Shown piece by piece: positions 11,112 to 20,264 of a stretch of 61,610 nucleotides of DNA (positions are counted from its first letter, which is position 1; every line of letters begins with the position of its first letter). The notes under the pieces were generated by a model, which was not told where the DNA came from, made no database searches, and saw only the letters and a list, made by a program, of their open reading frames with translations. Position numbers and translations under genes: made by a program. Location of the stretch: positions 1 through 61,610 of the forward strand of contig JALHLQ010000023.1 in the NCBI GenBank assembly GCA_022844485.1. The letters run 5' to 3'. The DNA comes from Xanthobacteraceae bacterium. Lineage in GTDB: Bacteria > Pseudomonadota > Alphaproteobacteria > Rhizobiales > Xanthobacteraceae.

Positions 11112-12233
11112 TCAACGCTTGCGTCGCGTCCGCGCATTGAGCCCATGCGCGATGACCTTGCGCATGACGTTCGGCAGCGCCTCATCGTGAACATCGCGGA
11201 GCGGGACGAAGCGCATGCCGCGCGGCGCTTCTGTGTCGCGCGGCGCCCGGGCGAGATAGACGCTGAGCTCCAGCGGGAAATGCGTGAACACATGCGAGAC
11301 GCTTCCCGGCACGCGGCGCCAGCGGGCGCGGATCGGCGCTTGCGCCAGCGCCTGCGCTTCGTCGAAGGCGTGCGTCCAATCGCCTGTCGGGACTTCCGTC
11401 ATGCCGCCGAGCAATCCTGTGGCCGCTCGCCTGCGCACGAGAATCGCGTCGTCTGCGCGCAACACGACGAAGGCTGCGCCGCGGCGGAGTTTTCCGTTGG
11501 CCTTCGGATTCTTGAACGGAAACCGTTCGGGATCGCCGCGCTGCCGCGCCGCGCAGGCGTCGGCCAGGGGGCATAGCGCGCAAGCCGGCGCTTTCGGCAT
11601 GCAGATCGTCGCGCCGATATCCATCATCGCTTGCGCGAAATCGCCCGCGCGGCGATCGGGCGTGAGCGACTCCGCCAGTTTGCGGATTGGCGTCTTCGCA
11701 GCGGGCAGGGGGTCTTCGACCGCAAACAGCCTTGCGACGACCCGCTCGATGTTTCCGTCCACCGGCGTCGCCCGCCGGTCGAAGGCGATCGCCGCCATCG
11801 CCGCCGCCGTGTAGGTGCCGATTCCCGGCAAGGCGCGCAGCAACGGTTCCGTGTCCGGGAACGAGCCGCCATGCCGCTCGATCACGGCCCGGGCGCAGGC
11901 ATGCAGATTCCGCGCCCGCGCGTAGTAGCCGAGTCCCGCCCAAAGCTTGAGCACGTCGTCCAGTTCCGCGCGCGCGAGCGCCTGCAGGTCGGGGAAACGG
12001 GCGAGAAAGCGCGCATAGTAAGGCGCGACCGCTTTCACCGTCGTCTGCTGCAGCATGATTTCCGACAGCCACACGCGGTAGGGATCGGGTTCCTCGCCGG
12101 GGCGCGCGCGCCAGGGCAGATCGCGCCGGTTCCGGTCATACCAGGCGAGGACGCGCGCGGACACCGACAGCGGCTGACGACGCCGGCCGGGGGACGCCGA
12201 TCTGCCTGAAGCACTGCTGCGCGTCGCCGTCAC
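11112..12233 (-). CDS. mutY: A/G-specific adenine glycosylase MutY
   Basis: Removes adenine mispaired with 8-oxoguanine. The 373 residues hold a helix-hairpin-helix glycosylase domain and a C-terminal NUDIX-like 8-oxoG recognition domain. Visible motifs are WLSEIMLQQT (catalytic Glu), the hairpin LPGIGTYTAAA, VDGNIERVVARLF (catalytic Asp) and the iron-sulfur ligands in CMPKAPACALCPLADAC (C-X6-C-X2-C-X5-C). The start is a GTG with weak AGGA upstream. The ptx operon starts 106 bases downstream on the same strand, but its own Pho box makes it likely to be transcribed separately. Confidence 0.95.
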   Translation of the reverse strand: MTATRSSASGRSASPGRRRQPLSVSARVLAWYDRNRRDLPWRARPGEEPDPYRVWLSEIMLQQTTVKAVAPYYARFLARFPDLQALARAELDDVLKLWAGLGYYARARNLHACARAVIERHGGSFPDTEPLLRALPGIGTYTAAAMAAIAFDRRATPVDGNIERVVARLFAVEDPLPAAKTPIRKLAESLTPDRRAGDFAQAMMDIGATICMPKAPACALCPLADACAARQRGDPERFPFKNPKANGKLRRGAAFVVLRADDAILVRRRAATGLLGGMTEVPTGDWTHAFDEAQALAQAPIRARWRRVPGSVSHVFTHFPLELSVYLARAPRDTEAPRGMRFVPLRDVHDEALPNVMRKVIAHGLNARTRRKR

Positions 12234-12335
12234 GATCCTGTTTCCCGAAGGCCGACTGATCGCCCGGGATGAACATAGATCGTGTTACGGCGTTGGACTC
12301 TCGGGCGGCGCCCCGAAGGCGCGGTTTGCGGGTGC

Positions 12336-12848
12336 ATGATCGGAGCGGCTCGGGACCACGTGTTCGACACAGTCTCACGTTTCGCCTTCGGCGTCATCGC
12401 CGGCATCCTGATGCTGCTGGCGCTCGTCACCATGGGTGTCGGCATCGGCCAGGCGGTCACTGCGCTCCTCTCGCGTGAGGAGGTCGGCCAAAGGGTGCTC
12501 GGCGCGATCGGATATGTGATCGTGTCCATCGCCGTTTTCGAGGTTTCGAAATACCTTGTCGACGAAGAGGTCGTGCGTGGCCGGGAGATGCGCGCGGCCG
12601 CCGAGGCGCGCCGGAGCTTGACGCGCTTCATCTCGACCATCGCGATTGCTGTGTTCCTCGAAGGTCTCGTCACCGTCTTTCGCGTGACGCATGATAACGT
12701 CAGCGACCTGGTTTATCCGGCCCTGCTCCTGCTGACGGCCATGGGCCTGGTGCTGGGCCTCGGCGTTTTCCAGCGTCTGAGCGTGACCGTGGAAGAGCGC
12801 ACCGGCCAGCGCGATCGGGTGGCCGAAGACGACCAAGTGAGACCCTGA
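12336..12848 (+). CDS. Conserved small membrane protein, unknown function
   Basis: About 170 residues with four hydrophobic segments (roughly residues 15-40, 55-75, 100-120 and 125-145). The conserved cytoplasmic-looking stretch SKYLVDEEVVRGREMR is followed by EARRSLTRFISTIAIAVFLEGL and ends with LGVFQRLS. I recall related proteins sometimes labelled general glycosylation pathway protein, but no activity is known to me. The start is uncertain: ATG 12336 is chosen, with ATG 12282 possible. The gene is divergent from mutY and lies 53 bases upstream of the DciA-like gene. Confidence 0.75.
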   Translation: MIGAARDHVFDTVSRFAFGVIAGILMLLALVTMGVGIGQAVTALLSREEVGQRVLGAIGYVIVSIAVFEVSKYLVDEEVVRGREMRAAAEARRSLTRFISTIAIAVFLEGLVTVFRVTHDNVSDLVYPALLLLTAMGLVLGLGVFQRLSVTVEERTGQRDRVAEDDQVRP

Positions 12849-12901
12849 CGGTTTCATGCTACGAGATCGGGCCAAGGGCATCGCTATCGTGGAGAGCACG
12901 C

Positions 12902-13372
12902 GTGAGCAAGATGCAAAGGCCGCGCCGTCTGGGCGATCTCGTCGGCCGCACATTGGCGGATGTCTTTGCGCGCCAGGGCTTTGCCTCGAGCGAACTCGTC
13001 ACCCGCTGGCCGGACATTGTCGGCCGCGATGTCGCTGAACATTCCGAGCCGGTCAAGATCGCCTGGCCCGGCAAGACCGGAGCGGACCAGGCGGAGCCCG
13101 CCACGCTTGTGTTGCGGGTCGAAGGCCCGGCGTCGATCGAGATCCAACACCAGTCCTCGATCATTCTCGAACGCGTGAATCGCTTTTTCGGTTGGCGCGC
13201 CGTCGGCCGACTCGCGTTGCGGCAGGCGCCGCTGGTGCGGCGCGACAAGAAAAAGGCGCGGCCCGCGCTGGATCACGCCGCGGCTGCCGACATCGCGGCC
13301 TCGCTGCCGGTGCGCGACGATGCTTTGCGGCTCGCCCTGGGGCGCCTTGGCGCGTCGGTCAAGCGGCGTTAG
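12902..13372 (+). CDS. DUF721 (DciA-like) protein
   Basis: A 156-residue member of the DUF721 family, which includes DciA, the helicase loader of bacteria lacking DnaC/DnaI. The domain covers about residues 10-105, with LGDLVGRTLADVFARQGF, VTRWPDIVGRDVAEHSEP and a basic C-terminal segment. The start is a GTG. Proximity to mutY matches the mutY-DUF721-dsbA-smc cluster I recall in other Rhizobiales. Here those genes are partly dispersed. Its stop overlaps the stop of the convergent glycosyltransferase by three bases. Confidence 0.85.
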   Translation: MSKMQRPRRLGDLVGRTLADVFARQGFASSELVTRWPDIVGRDVAEHSEPVKIAWPGKTGADQAEPATLVLRVEGPASIEIQHQSSIILERVNRFFGWRAVGRLALRQAPLVRRDKKKARPALDHAAAADIAASLPVRDDALRLALGRLGASVKRR

Positions 13373-13935
13373 CGCGCGACGACCGCCCCGCTTCGCAAGG
13401 TGACGATTTGCCGGCGGCGCAGGCGGCACAAGAGCCGCTCATCCGCATTCTGTTCGTCGGGATGGCCGCCGATCTTCAGATAGTGCGCCTTGGACACGAT
13501 CAGGCCCTCTCCGCCGGCCGCCCATAGTCCAAGCGCTGCGCGAACCAGCGCGAAAGCTTCGCGCAGGGAAGGCTGCAGCGTGGCCGATGTCCCGGCGCGG
13601 AACACGGCGACCCGTGTCAGGTCGGGACCCGCGGCGAAAAACTGCTCGACTTCGCCGGTCCAGGTGGACTCCGGCACGACGCCGGGCCTTAGAAACAAGA
13701 GCCACGGCCCGCGCGCCATGGCGGCCGCGGCGCGCAGCCGCGCGGAATCCGGAGCATCGAGGCTGTGGATAAGGCACCCGGACGCGTCGGCAATGGCCGA
13801 CGTCGCATCGCGCGAGTTCCGGTCGGCGACGATCACCTCGCGCACGAGGCCGGCTGTCGCGCCGGGTACCAGCGCTGCGAGGGTCGCAAACAGACCCTTT
13901 TCGCTATTGTCGGTGGCGATGATCACGCTGAGCAT
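13369..13935 (-). CDS. Short family 2 glycosyltransferase-like protein
   Basis: A 188-residue protein with the N-terminal nucleotide-binding half of a GT-A fold: MLSVIIATDNSEKGLFATLA, VREVIVADRNSRDAT, then GPWLLFLRPG in place of the usual DxD strand. The family normally has 250-350 residues, so the acceptor half is missing or reduced. The terminal KIGGHPDEQNADERLLCRL resembles the GG(F/H)..ED-LL motif of GT2 enzymes. No canonical DxD is visible, so catalytic competence is doubtful. It is divergent from the radical SAM gene. Confidence 0.75.
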   Translation of the reverse strand: MLSVIIATDNSEKGLFATLAALVPGATAGLVREVIVADRNSRDATSAIADASGCLIHSLDAPDSARLRAAAAMARGPWLLFLRPGVVPESTWTGEVEQFFAAGPDLTRVAVFRAGTSATLQPSLREAFALVRAALGLWAAGGEGLIVSKAHYLKIGGHPDEQNADERLLCRLRRRQIVTLRSGAVVAR

Positions 13936-14070
13936 GCGCAGCAAGCTTAGCGGTTGCAGTGCAGCAAGCAACCCAAAAAAACCGCATTTTCGAGGCCGGA
14001 GCGACGCGCGGCATTCTGGCCTTTCCAATTGTTCTTGTTTTGTTCGCAAGAATTCGCTATCACCTTGGCC

Positions 14071-15213
14071 ATGGCTCGTTCTTCGACAGCCCTCCTGCGT
14101 CCTCCGGCGCAACTCGTTGCGCCGGAGGACGACTTTGTCGGCACCGGGGTCGATCAGGACCGGCGGCGCGGCCGTGGAACGCTGTCGAACGCCTCCGGCC
14201 GGTATGAGCCGATCGCGCGCATCGCCTTCGACGACGGCTGGCGCAGTCTGGAGGATTTGCCGCCGTTCGAGACGACGGTGACGGTGGAGCGCGCGCGCAA
14301 GATCATCACGCGGAACGAATCGCCGGACATTTCCTTCGACCGCTCGATCAATCCTTATCGCGGCTGCGAGCACGGCTGCGTCTACTGTTTCGCGCGGCCG
14401 ACGCATGCGAATATGGGGCTCTCGTCGGGGCTCGATTTCGAATCGAAGCTGTTCGTCAAACCTGACGCGCCCGCCCTGCTCGAGCGCGAGCTGTCGGATC
14501 CGCATTATGTGCCCCGCACGATCGCGATCGGCACCAACACCGACCCCTATCAGCCGATCGAGAAGCGCTATGCCGTGATGCGCGGCATTCTCGAAGTTCT
14601 GGAAAAGTTCGGGCATCCGGTCGGCATCGTCACCAAGTCGGCGCTGATCGTGCGCGACATCGACATTCTCGCGCGCATGGCCCGCCGCAATCTGGTGAAG
14701 GTCGCGATCTCGGTGACGACGCTGGACCCGAAGCTGGCGCGTGCGATGGAGCCGCGCGCGGCAACGCCGCCTCGCCGATTGGAGGCCCTGCGCAAATTGA
14801 GCGAGGCCGGCGTTCCGACATCGGTGATGGTCGCGCCGGTGATTCCGGCGCTCAACGATCCGGAGATCGAACGCATTCTCGACGCCGCCGCGGCGGCCGG
14901 CGTGACCGGGGCAGGCTACGTGCTCCTGCGCCTGCCGCTGGAAATCCGCGATCTGTTCCGTGAATGGCTGCTCGCGAATTTTCCCCACCGCGCGACGCGG
15001 GTCTTCGCGCTGATGCGCGACATGCGCGGCGGCAAGGAATACGATTCGCGCTGGGGAACCCGCATGACCGGAACCGGCCCCTATGCCTGGATCATCGGCC
15101 GGCGCTTCGAGGCCGCGACCGAACGGTTGGGTTTGAACAAGGACAAGGTGAAGCTGACGACGGAGCACTTCGTGCCGCCGCCGAGGCCGGGGGAGCAGCT
15201 GCGCTTGTTGTGA
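14071..15213 (+). CDS. PA0069-family radical SAM protein
   Basis: A 380-residue radical S-adenosylmethionine protein of unknown reaction. The [4Fe-4S] ligands are in CEHGCVYCF (C-X3-C-X2-C), preceded by SFDRSINPYRG, which is typical of this SPL-like/PA0069 group. Downstream are GTNTDPYQPIEK and ISVTTLDPKLARAMEPR, strands of the TIM barrel. ATG 14071 (MARSSTALL) is chosen; longer in-frame starts lack plausible sequence. The family shares features with spore photoproduct lyase but is not known to repair DNA here. Confidence 0.88.
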   Translation: MARSSTALLRPPAQLVAPEDDFVGTGVDQDRRRGRGTLSNASGRYEPIARIAFDDGWRSLEDLPPFETTVTVERARKIITRNESPDISFDRSINPYRGCEHGCVYCFARPTHANMGLSSGLDFESKLFVKPDAPALLERELSDPHYVPRTIAIGTNTDPYQPIEKRYAVMRGILEVLEKFGHPVGIVTKSALIVRDIDILARMARRNLVKVAISVTTLDPKLARAMEPRAATPPRRLEALRKLSEAGVPTSVMVAPVIPALNDPEIERILDAAAAAGVTGAGYVLLRLPLEIRDLFREWLLANFPHRATRVFALMRDMRGGKEYDSRWGTRMTGTGPYAWIIGRRFEAATERLGLNKDKVKLTTEHFVPPPRPGEQLRLL

Positions 15214-15356
15214 GCTGCGCGGCGGCTTTTCCGGTTGCCTCCCCCGGGGGCATCTTGGGAAAGCGCCTGTAGTCTTTTAGCTGGATTCCGAGGGTAACCT
15301 GTCGGTTCCCGAGTGACCGGCTTGCGCTTCTTTTCACGCCCTTGCACAAAGGGGCC

Positions 15357-16040
15357 ATGAAGAAGGCCGAAGCCGCCCGCCTCCCGCTGGGGGACCCCGA
15401 CGCCCGGCCGACCTTTGGGCGCGAGCGCGCGGCCATGCGCCGCGGCCTTGCGCCGGTCGCGGGGTGCGACGAGGCGGGGAGGGGACCGCTGGCGGGTCCC
15501 GTCGTGGCCGCCGCCGTGATTCTCGATCCGAAACGCATCCCGCGCGGGCTCGACGATTCGAAAAAGCTCTCGCCCGAGCGCCGCGAAGAGCTCTACGCAA
15601 AGATTTGCGCCAGCGCGCATGTCGCGGTCGCCATGGCGCCGCCCTCGCGAATCGATCTCTATAACATCCGGCAAGCCTCGCTGTGGGCGCTCGCGCGCGC
15701 CGTCGCCGCGCTGCCGCTGGCGCCGCAGCTCGTGTTTGTCGACGGCGTCGACCGCATTGCCGTGCCCTGCGAATGCCGCCCGGTGATTAGCGGCGACGCG
15801 CTCGTGCTTTCGATCGCGGCGGCCTCGATCGTGGCGAAGGTCACGCGCGATCGGCTGATGATGCGCGTGGGCGCGGCGCATCCGGGCTACGGCTTCGAAA
15901 GCCATATGGGCTATTCCGTTCCCGCGCATTTCGAGGCGCTGGAGAGACTCGGACCGACCATTCATCACCGCCGCACCTTCGCGCCGGTCACCGCTCTCCT
16001 CGCCCCGAACGAGGACGCGCCCGCGGCGACGCTCCTGTAA
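15357..16040 (+). CDS. rnhB: Ribonuclease HII
   Basis: Cleaves RNA in RNA-DNA hybrids, including single ribonucleotides in DNA. The 227 residues carry [19 protein letters not shown] (catalytic Asp-Glu), [18 protein letters not shown] and [19 protein letters not shown], all typical of RNase HII. ATG 15357 follows AAAGGGG closely; a TTG five codons earlier is possible. Its TAA stop overlaps the ATG of the next gene (TAATG), so the two are coupled. Confidence 0.95.
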   Translation: MKKAEAARLPLGDPDARPTFGRERAAMRRGLAPVAGCDEAGRGPLAGPVVAAAVILDPKRIPRGLDDSKKLSPERREELYAKICASAHVAVAMAPPSRIDLYNIRQASLWALARAVAALPLAPQLVFVDGVDRIAVPCECRPVISGDALVLSIAAASIVAKVTRDRLMMRVGAAHPGYGFESHMGYSVPAHFEALERLGPTIHHRRTFAPVTALLAPNEDAPAATLL

Positions 16041-17611
16041 TGGCCTTCGTCGGCGAATCGCTGCCTCTGGGCCCCGCGCATCGCAAGCCGCCGATGCTCT
16101 ATGTCTCGCTCCTGATCGAGGCGCTGCGCGCCCGCCCGGTTGCGATGTTCTGGTTTGCGGCGCTCTCGCAGGCCTTCGTCTGGACATTCGTGCCGACCGT
16201 CTTCTATTCGGCGCCGCCGGGCGACGTGCCGCTCGTGCTCGCGGTGGGGCGGGAATGGCAGCTTGGTTCGCCCTATGGCCCGCCGCTCGCCTATTGGTTT
16301 GCGGAGATTTTTTTCGATCTGTTCGGCCAGAGCCAATTCGGCCTTTATCTCCTCTCGCAGCTCTGCATCGTCGTCACCTACTGGGCGATCTTCACCCTTG
16401 GACGCGCCATCGTCGGCACAACGCATGCCGTGATGGCGGTTCTCCTGATGGTGGGCGTGGTCTCCTTTTCGGTGCCAACGCCGGAATTCGGGCCGAGCGT
16501 GCTCGCCATGCCGCTCACCGCGCTGTCGCTGCTGCATTATTGGCGCGCGGTCGGCGAAGAAAAGCGCGGTGAATGGTTTGTCGTGGCGCTCTATGTCGGG
16601 CTGCTCCTGCTCACGACCTATCTCGGTCTCCTGCTGGCGATGCTGCTGGTGATCTTTACCGGGGCGACCGCGCGCGGCCGCATGACGCTCGGCTCGATGG
16701 ACCCGTGGGCCGCCGCGCTCGTCGCGATTCTCTTCCTGTTTCCGCATCTGGTCTGGCTCGAATGGATCGGCATCCTCGCCTGGCCCGGCATGTCCGATTT
16801 GCCGGATCTTCGGCTTGCGGAAGGACGCTACGCGGCGCTCCTGCGCTTGTCGCTCTGGCTGGTGACGGCGCATGCGGGCCTTTTCATCTTGCTGTTCGTC
16901 GCCGGCGGTCTGCGTTTTGGGCCGCGCCCGCCCGCCCCCGCATTCGAGCGCAGTCCCGTCGATCCCTTCGCGCGGACTTTCATCTATTTCTTCGCGCTTT
17001 CGCCGGCCGCCGCCGCGCTGGTCGTCGCCGTGGTGACGGATCGCATGATCGACGTCGGCGGAGCAGGGCCGCTCGTCGTCCTCTCGGCCCTGGCCGTCAT
17101 TATCGCCGCCGGTGACCGGATCGTGCTGTACCGGCAGACCAGTCTGGGTCTCGCCTGGCTGGCGCTTCTCCTCATCCCCGCAGGTGTCATTGCGGCCTCC
17201 ACCCTCACGCTTGCGTGGCTCGGCGTTGATCTTGCGGTCGGGCGCCCGGCGGCCGCCTTGGGACAGTTCTTCACCGACAGTTTTCGCCGCCGTACCAACC
17301 TGCCGCTCGACATTGTCGTCGGCGACCTTCGGATCGGGGGGCTGGTCGCGCTGGGTTCGCCCGATCGCCCGCGTCTCTACATCGATGCGTCACCGGAGCG
17401 CGCGCCCTGGCTCAACGACAATGAGGTTCGCCGCCGCGGCGCGATTCTGGTCTGGCCCGCCGTCGATCCGACCGGCGCGCCGCCGCCGGAACTTCGCGCC
17501 CGCTTCCCGGAGATCGTGCCGGAAGTGCCGCGAACCTTCCCCCGCGCCATTCAGGGTCGGCTGCCACTCCTGCGAGTGGGCTGGGCCTTGATCCGGCCGC
17601 CGATCAACTGA
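16040..17611 (+). CDS. Polytopic GT39/RgtA-like glycosyltransferase
   Basis: A 523-residue integral membrane protein with about ten hydrophobic helices over residues 30-405 and a soluble C-terminal part. The first periplasmic loop FVPTVFYSAPPGDVPLVLAV and WQLGSPYGPPLAYW resemble the dolichyl/polyprenyl-phosphate-sugar-using GT39 (ArnT/PMT-like) fold, in which loop acids are catalytic. The substrate is unknown; lipid A or envelope glycan decoration is the usual role. It is translationally coupled to rnhB and convergent with cydB across a palindromic repeat. Confidence 0.8.
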   Translation: MAFVGESLPLGPAHRKPPMLYVSLLIEALRARPVAMFWFAALSQAFVWTFVPTVFYSAPPGDVPLVLAVGREWQLGSPYGPPLAYWFAEIFFDLFGQSQFGLYLLSQLCIVVTYWAIFTLGRAIVGTTHAVMAVLLMVGVVSFSVPTPEFGPSVLAMPLTALSLLHYWRAVGEEKRGEWFVVALYVGLLLLTTYLGLLLAMLLVIFTGATARGRMTLGSMDPWAAALVAILFLFPHLVWLEWIGILAWPGMSDLPDLRLAEGRYAALLRLSLWLVTAHAGLFILLFVAGGLRFGPRPPAPAFERSPVDPFARTFIYFFALSPAAAALVVAVVTDRMIDVGGAGPLVVLSALAVIIAAGDRIVLYRQTSLGLAWLALLLIPAGVIAASTLTLAWLGVDLAVGRPAAALGQFFTDSFRRRTNLPLDIVVGDLRIGGLVALGSPDRPRLYIDASPERAPWLNDNEVRRRGAILVWPAVDPTGAPPPELRARFPEIVPEVPRTFPRAIQGRLPLLRVGWALIRPPIN

Positions 17612-17615
17612 CGCA

Positions 17616-17665
17616 GAGCATGGTTCGGAAAAGGGGCTCCCGGTTCTCGGATCGAGTTCATGCTC
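17616..17665. repeat. Intergenic palindrome between convergent genes
   Basis: GAGCATG at 17616-17622 pairs with CATGCTC at 17659-17665, with further partial pairing inside. It fills the 62-base gap between the converging GT39-like gene and cydB. The pattern resembles the GAGCATG...CATGCTC palindromes scattered in Rhizobiales genomes and may also end transcription on both strands. Confidence 0.5.
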
Positions 17666-17673
17666 GCAGTGGA

Positions 17674-18678
17674 CTAATGATAGCTCTCTCCGGGACGCAC
17701 CTTGCCGCGGAACAGGTAATAGACCAGCGCCGTGTAGCCCAGAATGATCGGCAGCATGATCAATGTGCCGACGAGCGAGAAGATCTGGCTCGATGGCGTC
17801 GATGCGGCGTCCCAGATGGTGATCGACGGCGGCACGATGAAGGGAAAAATTGAGATCACAAGGCCGAGGAAGCCGAGCAGGAAAAGAGCGATCGTACAGA
17901 AGAACGGCCGCGCCGGGTGATCGGCATCGATCCAGCGCCAGGCCAGGAATGCGATTGTGGCGGTCACGACCGGGACCGGCCAGAGATAATAGAAGTTGGG
18001 AAGGCTGAACCAGCGCACGGCGATGTCCCTGAATGCAAGCGGCGTCCATAGACTGACGAGAGCCATGAACCCGAGCACGGCGAGCAGCAGGATCTTCGCC
18101 TGCCGGCGCGCGCGCAGCGCCACCGCGCCGTCGGTTTTCATGATCAGCCAGGTGGCGCCGAGAAGCGCGTAGCCGGCGGCGACGCCCAATCCGCACAGAA
18201 CCGCAAATGGCGTCGCCCAATCGAAGGCCGATCCGGCGAACTGCCGGTCCGCGACCTCGATTCCCTGAATGAGGCCGCCGAGGATGGCGCCTTGCGCGAA
18301 GGCGGCGAGGAACGACCCGATCCAGAACGCGGCATTCCAGAATCCTTTGCGCCTCCCGGCAAGGCCGCGGAATTCAAAGGTCACTCCGCGGAACACGAGC
18401 GCGAGCACCATGATGAGGACAGGGATATAGAAGGCCGGCAGGAGAATCGAAAACGCGAGCGGGAAGGCGACCCACAACGCGTTGCCGCCGAACACGAGCC
18501 AGGTCTCGTTGCCGTCCCAGAACGGCGCCACGGAGGCGATCATCTGATCGCGTTCCTCCTCCGTCTTGGTGAACGGAAACAGCATCGCCATCCCGAGATC
18601 GAAACCATCGAGGATGACATACATCGCCACCGAAAACCCGGCGATCGCCGCCCATGCCAAGGTGAGATCGACGCTCAT
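17674..18678 (-). CDS. cydB: Cytochrome bd-type quinol oxidase subunit II
   Basis: The 334-residue membrane subunit of a bd-type terminal oxidase. The N-terminus has AGFSVAMYVILDGFDLGMAMLF, the conserved GFDLG of CydB. The segments PFWDGNETWLVFGGNALWVAFP and LVFRGVTFEFR follow, with about eight further helices. It matches the cyanide-insensitive (CioB-like) group. Its ATG overlaps the cydA stop as ATGA, giving a two-gene operon. No cydX-like small gene or cydDC is seen downstream. Confidence 0.95.
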   Translation of the reverse strand: MSVDLTLAWAAIAGFSVAMYVILDGFDLGMAMLFPFTKTEEERDQMIASVAPFWDGNETWLVFGGNALWVAFPLAFSILLPAFYIPVLIMVLALVFRGVTFEFRGLAGRRKGFWNAAFWIGSFLAAFAQGAILGGLIQGIEVADRQFAGSAFDWATPFAVLCGLGVAAGYALLGATWLIMKTDGAVALRARRQAKILLLAVLGFMALVSLWTPLAFRDIAVRWFSLPNFYYLWPVPVVTATIAFLAWRWIDADHPARPFFCTIALFLLGFLGLVISIFPFIVPPSITIWDAASTPSSQIFSLVGTLIMLPIILGYTALVYYLFRGKVRPGESYH

Positions 18679-20072
18679 GGCGGCGCTGCCTGGTTCGGCA
18701 TCTGGCGGCCCGGTCCGCGCTCCAGCGATCGTGTCGGCCGCTGATCCGCGCTCGATGCGTCGGCGGTCGCCGGTCCGGCCGCGATCAGGCGATTGATGGA
18801 GAGCGCCCCCAGCGAGAAAATGACGGCGTAGACGAGAATGAACAGGACGAGGCTGACCGCCACCTGCGCGCCGAGAACGGGCGAGGTGGAGTCGGCGGTC
18901 CGCAGGACGCCGTAAACGGTGTAGGGCTGCCGCCCGCTCTCGGTCGTAATCCAGCCGGCGAGCACGGCGACGAAGCCGAGCCACCAGGTCTGCGCGGCGA
19001 CCTTCAGATACCAGCGCGTATCGAACAGGCGCCCCCGCGCGAGAAGATAGGCGCCGAGCGCGGCGATTGCGATCATGACGAGGCCGATGCCGACCATGAT
19101 GCGAAACGAAAAGAAGACCAGCGCCACCGGCGGCCGTTCGGAGGGAGGCACTTTGTCGAGCCCCGGAAACAGCGCATCCGGATCGTGCCTGAGGATCAGC
19201 GACGCGCCGCGCGGGATTGCAACCTCGAATCGGTTGCGCTCGTTCTTTTCATCGGGCCAGGCAAAGAGGATGAGATCGCCGGGTTTCGTGCTGTCCCAAT
19301 GCGCCTCCATCGCGGCGATCTTCGTCGGCTGGTGCTCGAGCGTATTCAATCCGTGCAGGTCGCCGATCACAAGCTGCAGCGGCGTGAGCACGGCCAGGAG
19401 CCCGATGCTCATCCGCAGCATGGTGCGGCTTTCTTCCGCATATTTGTTCTGCAGCCGGTATCGTGCGCCCATCGTCAGCACCACAAAGCCGGTGGTGATG
19501 AAGGCTGCGTTCAGCATGTGGGAGAAGCGGTAGGGAAAGCTCGGATTGAAAACGATCGCCCACCAATCTGTCGGATAGGCGATGCCATCCCGCATTTCGA
19601 AGCCCGCCGGCGTGTGCATCCACGAATTGGCGGAGAGAATCCAGAAAGCGGACAAGGACGTACCAATCGCGACCAGCACAGCCGAGGTCGCATGCAGCCA
19701 TCGCGGTACGCGGTCGCCTCCGAACAGCAGCACGCCCAGAAACGAGGCTTCCAGAAAGAATGCCGTGATCACCTCGTAACTCGCGAGCGGCGCGATGATG
19801 TTGCCCGTCACGAGCGAAAACCGGCTCCAATTCGTGCCGAATTGGTAGGACAGCACGATCCCGGAGACGACACCCATCCCGAACGATACGGCGAAAATCT
19901 TGGTCCAAAACCGCGAAATCCTCTTGTAGCGTTCGCGCCCCGTGCGCGCCCACAGGATCTCGAGGGTGGCGATGTAGCCGGCGAGCCCGATCGTCAAGGC
20001 GGGGAAGATGATGTGGAACGAGACCGTAAACGCGAACTGGATGCGCGCGAGAAGGACGGGGTCGAGATCCAT
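18675..20072 (-). CDS. cydA: Cytochrome bd-type quinol oxidase subunit I (CIO type)
   Basis: Oxidises quinol and reduces O2 to water in the inner membrane. The 465 residues begin MDLDPVLLARIQFAFTVSFH, where the His is the haem b595 ligand. The b558 His is in RFSHMLNAA. GWITTESGRQPYTVYGVLRT is the conserved haem-pocket segment. The periplasmic Q-loop is short, as in cyanide-insensitive oxidases (CioA). An upstream in-frame ATG is rejected because homologues start at MDLDP. An inverted repeat lies 51-70 bases upstream. Confidence 0.95.
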   Translation of the reverse strand: MDLDPVLLARIQFAFTVSFHIIFPALTIGLAGYIATLEILWARTGRERYKRISRFWTKIFAVSFGMGVVSGIVLSYQFGTNWSRFSLVTGNIIAPLASYEVITAFFLEASFLGVLLFGGDRVPRWLHATSAVLVAIGTSLSAFWILSANSWMHTPAGFEMRDGIAYPTDWWAIVFNPSFPYRFSHMLNAAFITTGFVVLTMGARYRLQNKYAEESRTMLRMSIGLLAVLTPLQLVIGDLHGLNTLEHQPTKIAAMEAHWDSTKPGDLILFAWPDEKNERNRFEVAIPRGASLILRHDPDALFPGLDKVPPSERPPVALVFFSFRIMVGIGLVMIAIAALGAYLLARGRLFDTRWYLKVAAQTWWLGFVAVLAGWITTESGRQPYTVYGVLRTADSTSPVLGAQVAVSLVLFILVYAVIFSLGALSINRLIAAGPATADASSADQRPTRSLERGPGRQMPNQAAPP

Positions 20073-20122
20073 GGACGTGCGTCTTGCTGGGCCGGTATTC
20101 GCAGGAAAACGGTTGAGCGGGC

Positions 20123-20142
20123 GCAAAGTTCAGCAACTTTGC
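20123..20142. promoter_or_regulatory. Inverted repeat in the cydA / purine permease gap
   Basis: GCAAAGTT, four bases, AACTTTGC is a perfect 8-base inverted repeat 51 bases upstream of the cydA start. It lies in the 192-base region between divergent cydAB and the permease. The geometry suits a dimeric repressor or activator site. It does not match an FNR box (TTGAT-N4-ATCAA). Confidence 0.45.
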
Positions 20143-20264
20143 CGGGAGGCCGCCCCTCTGACAGCCGTGGACAATCCGGCGAGAGGGGGAGCCGAGCGCG
20201 CGGCCGCGCGCTAATCTTGGCGCGCGGCCGGCGGATTTCCGCTCGGCGCGGAGGGGGATTTGCA

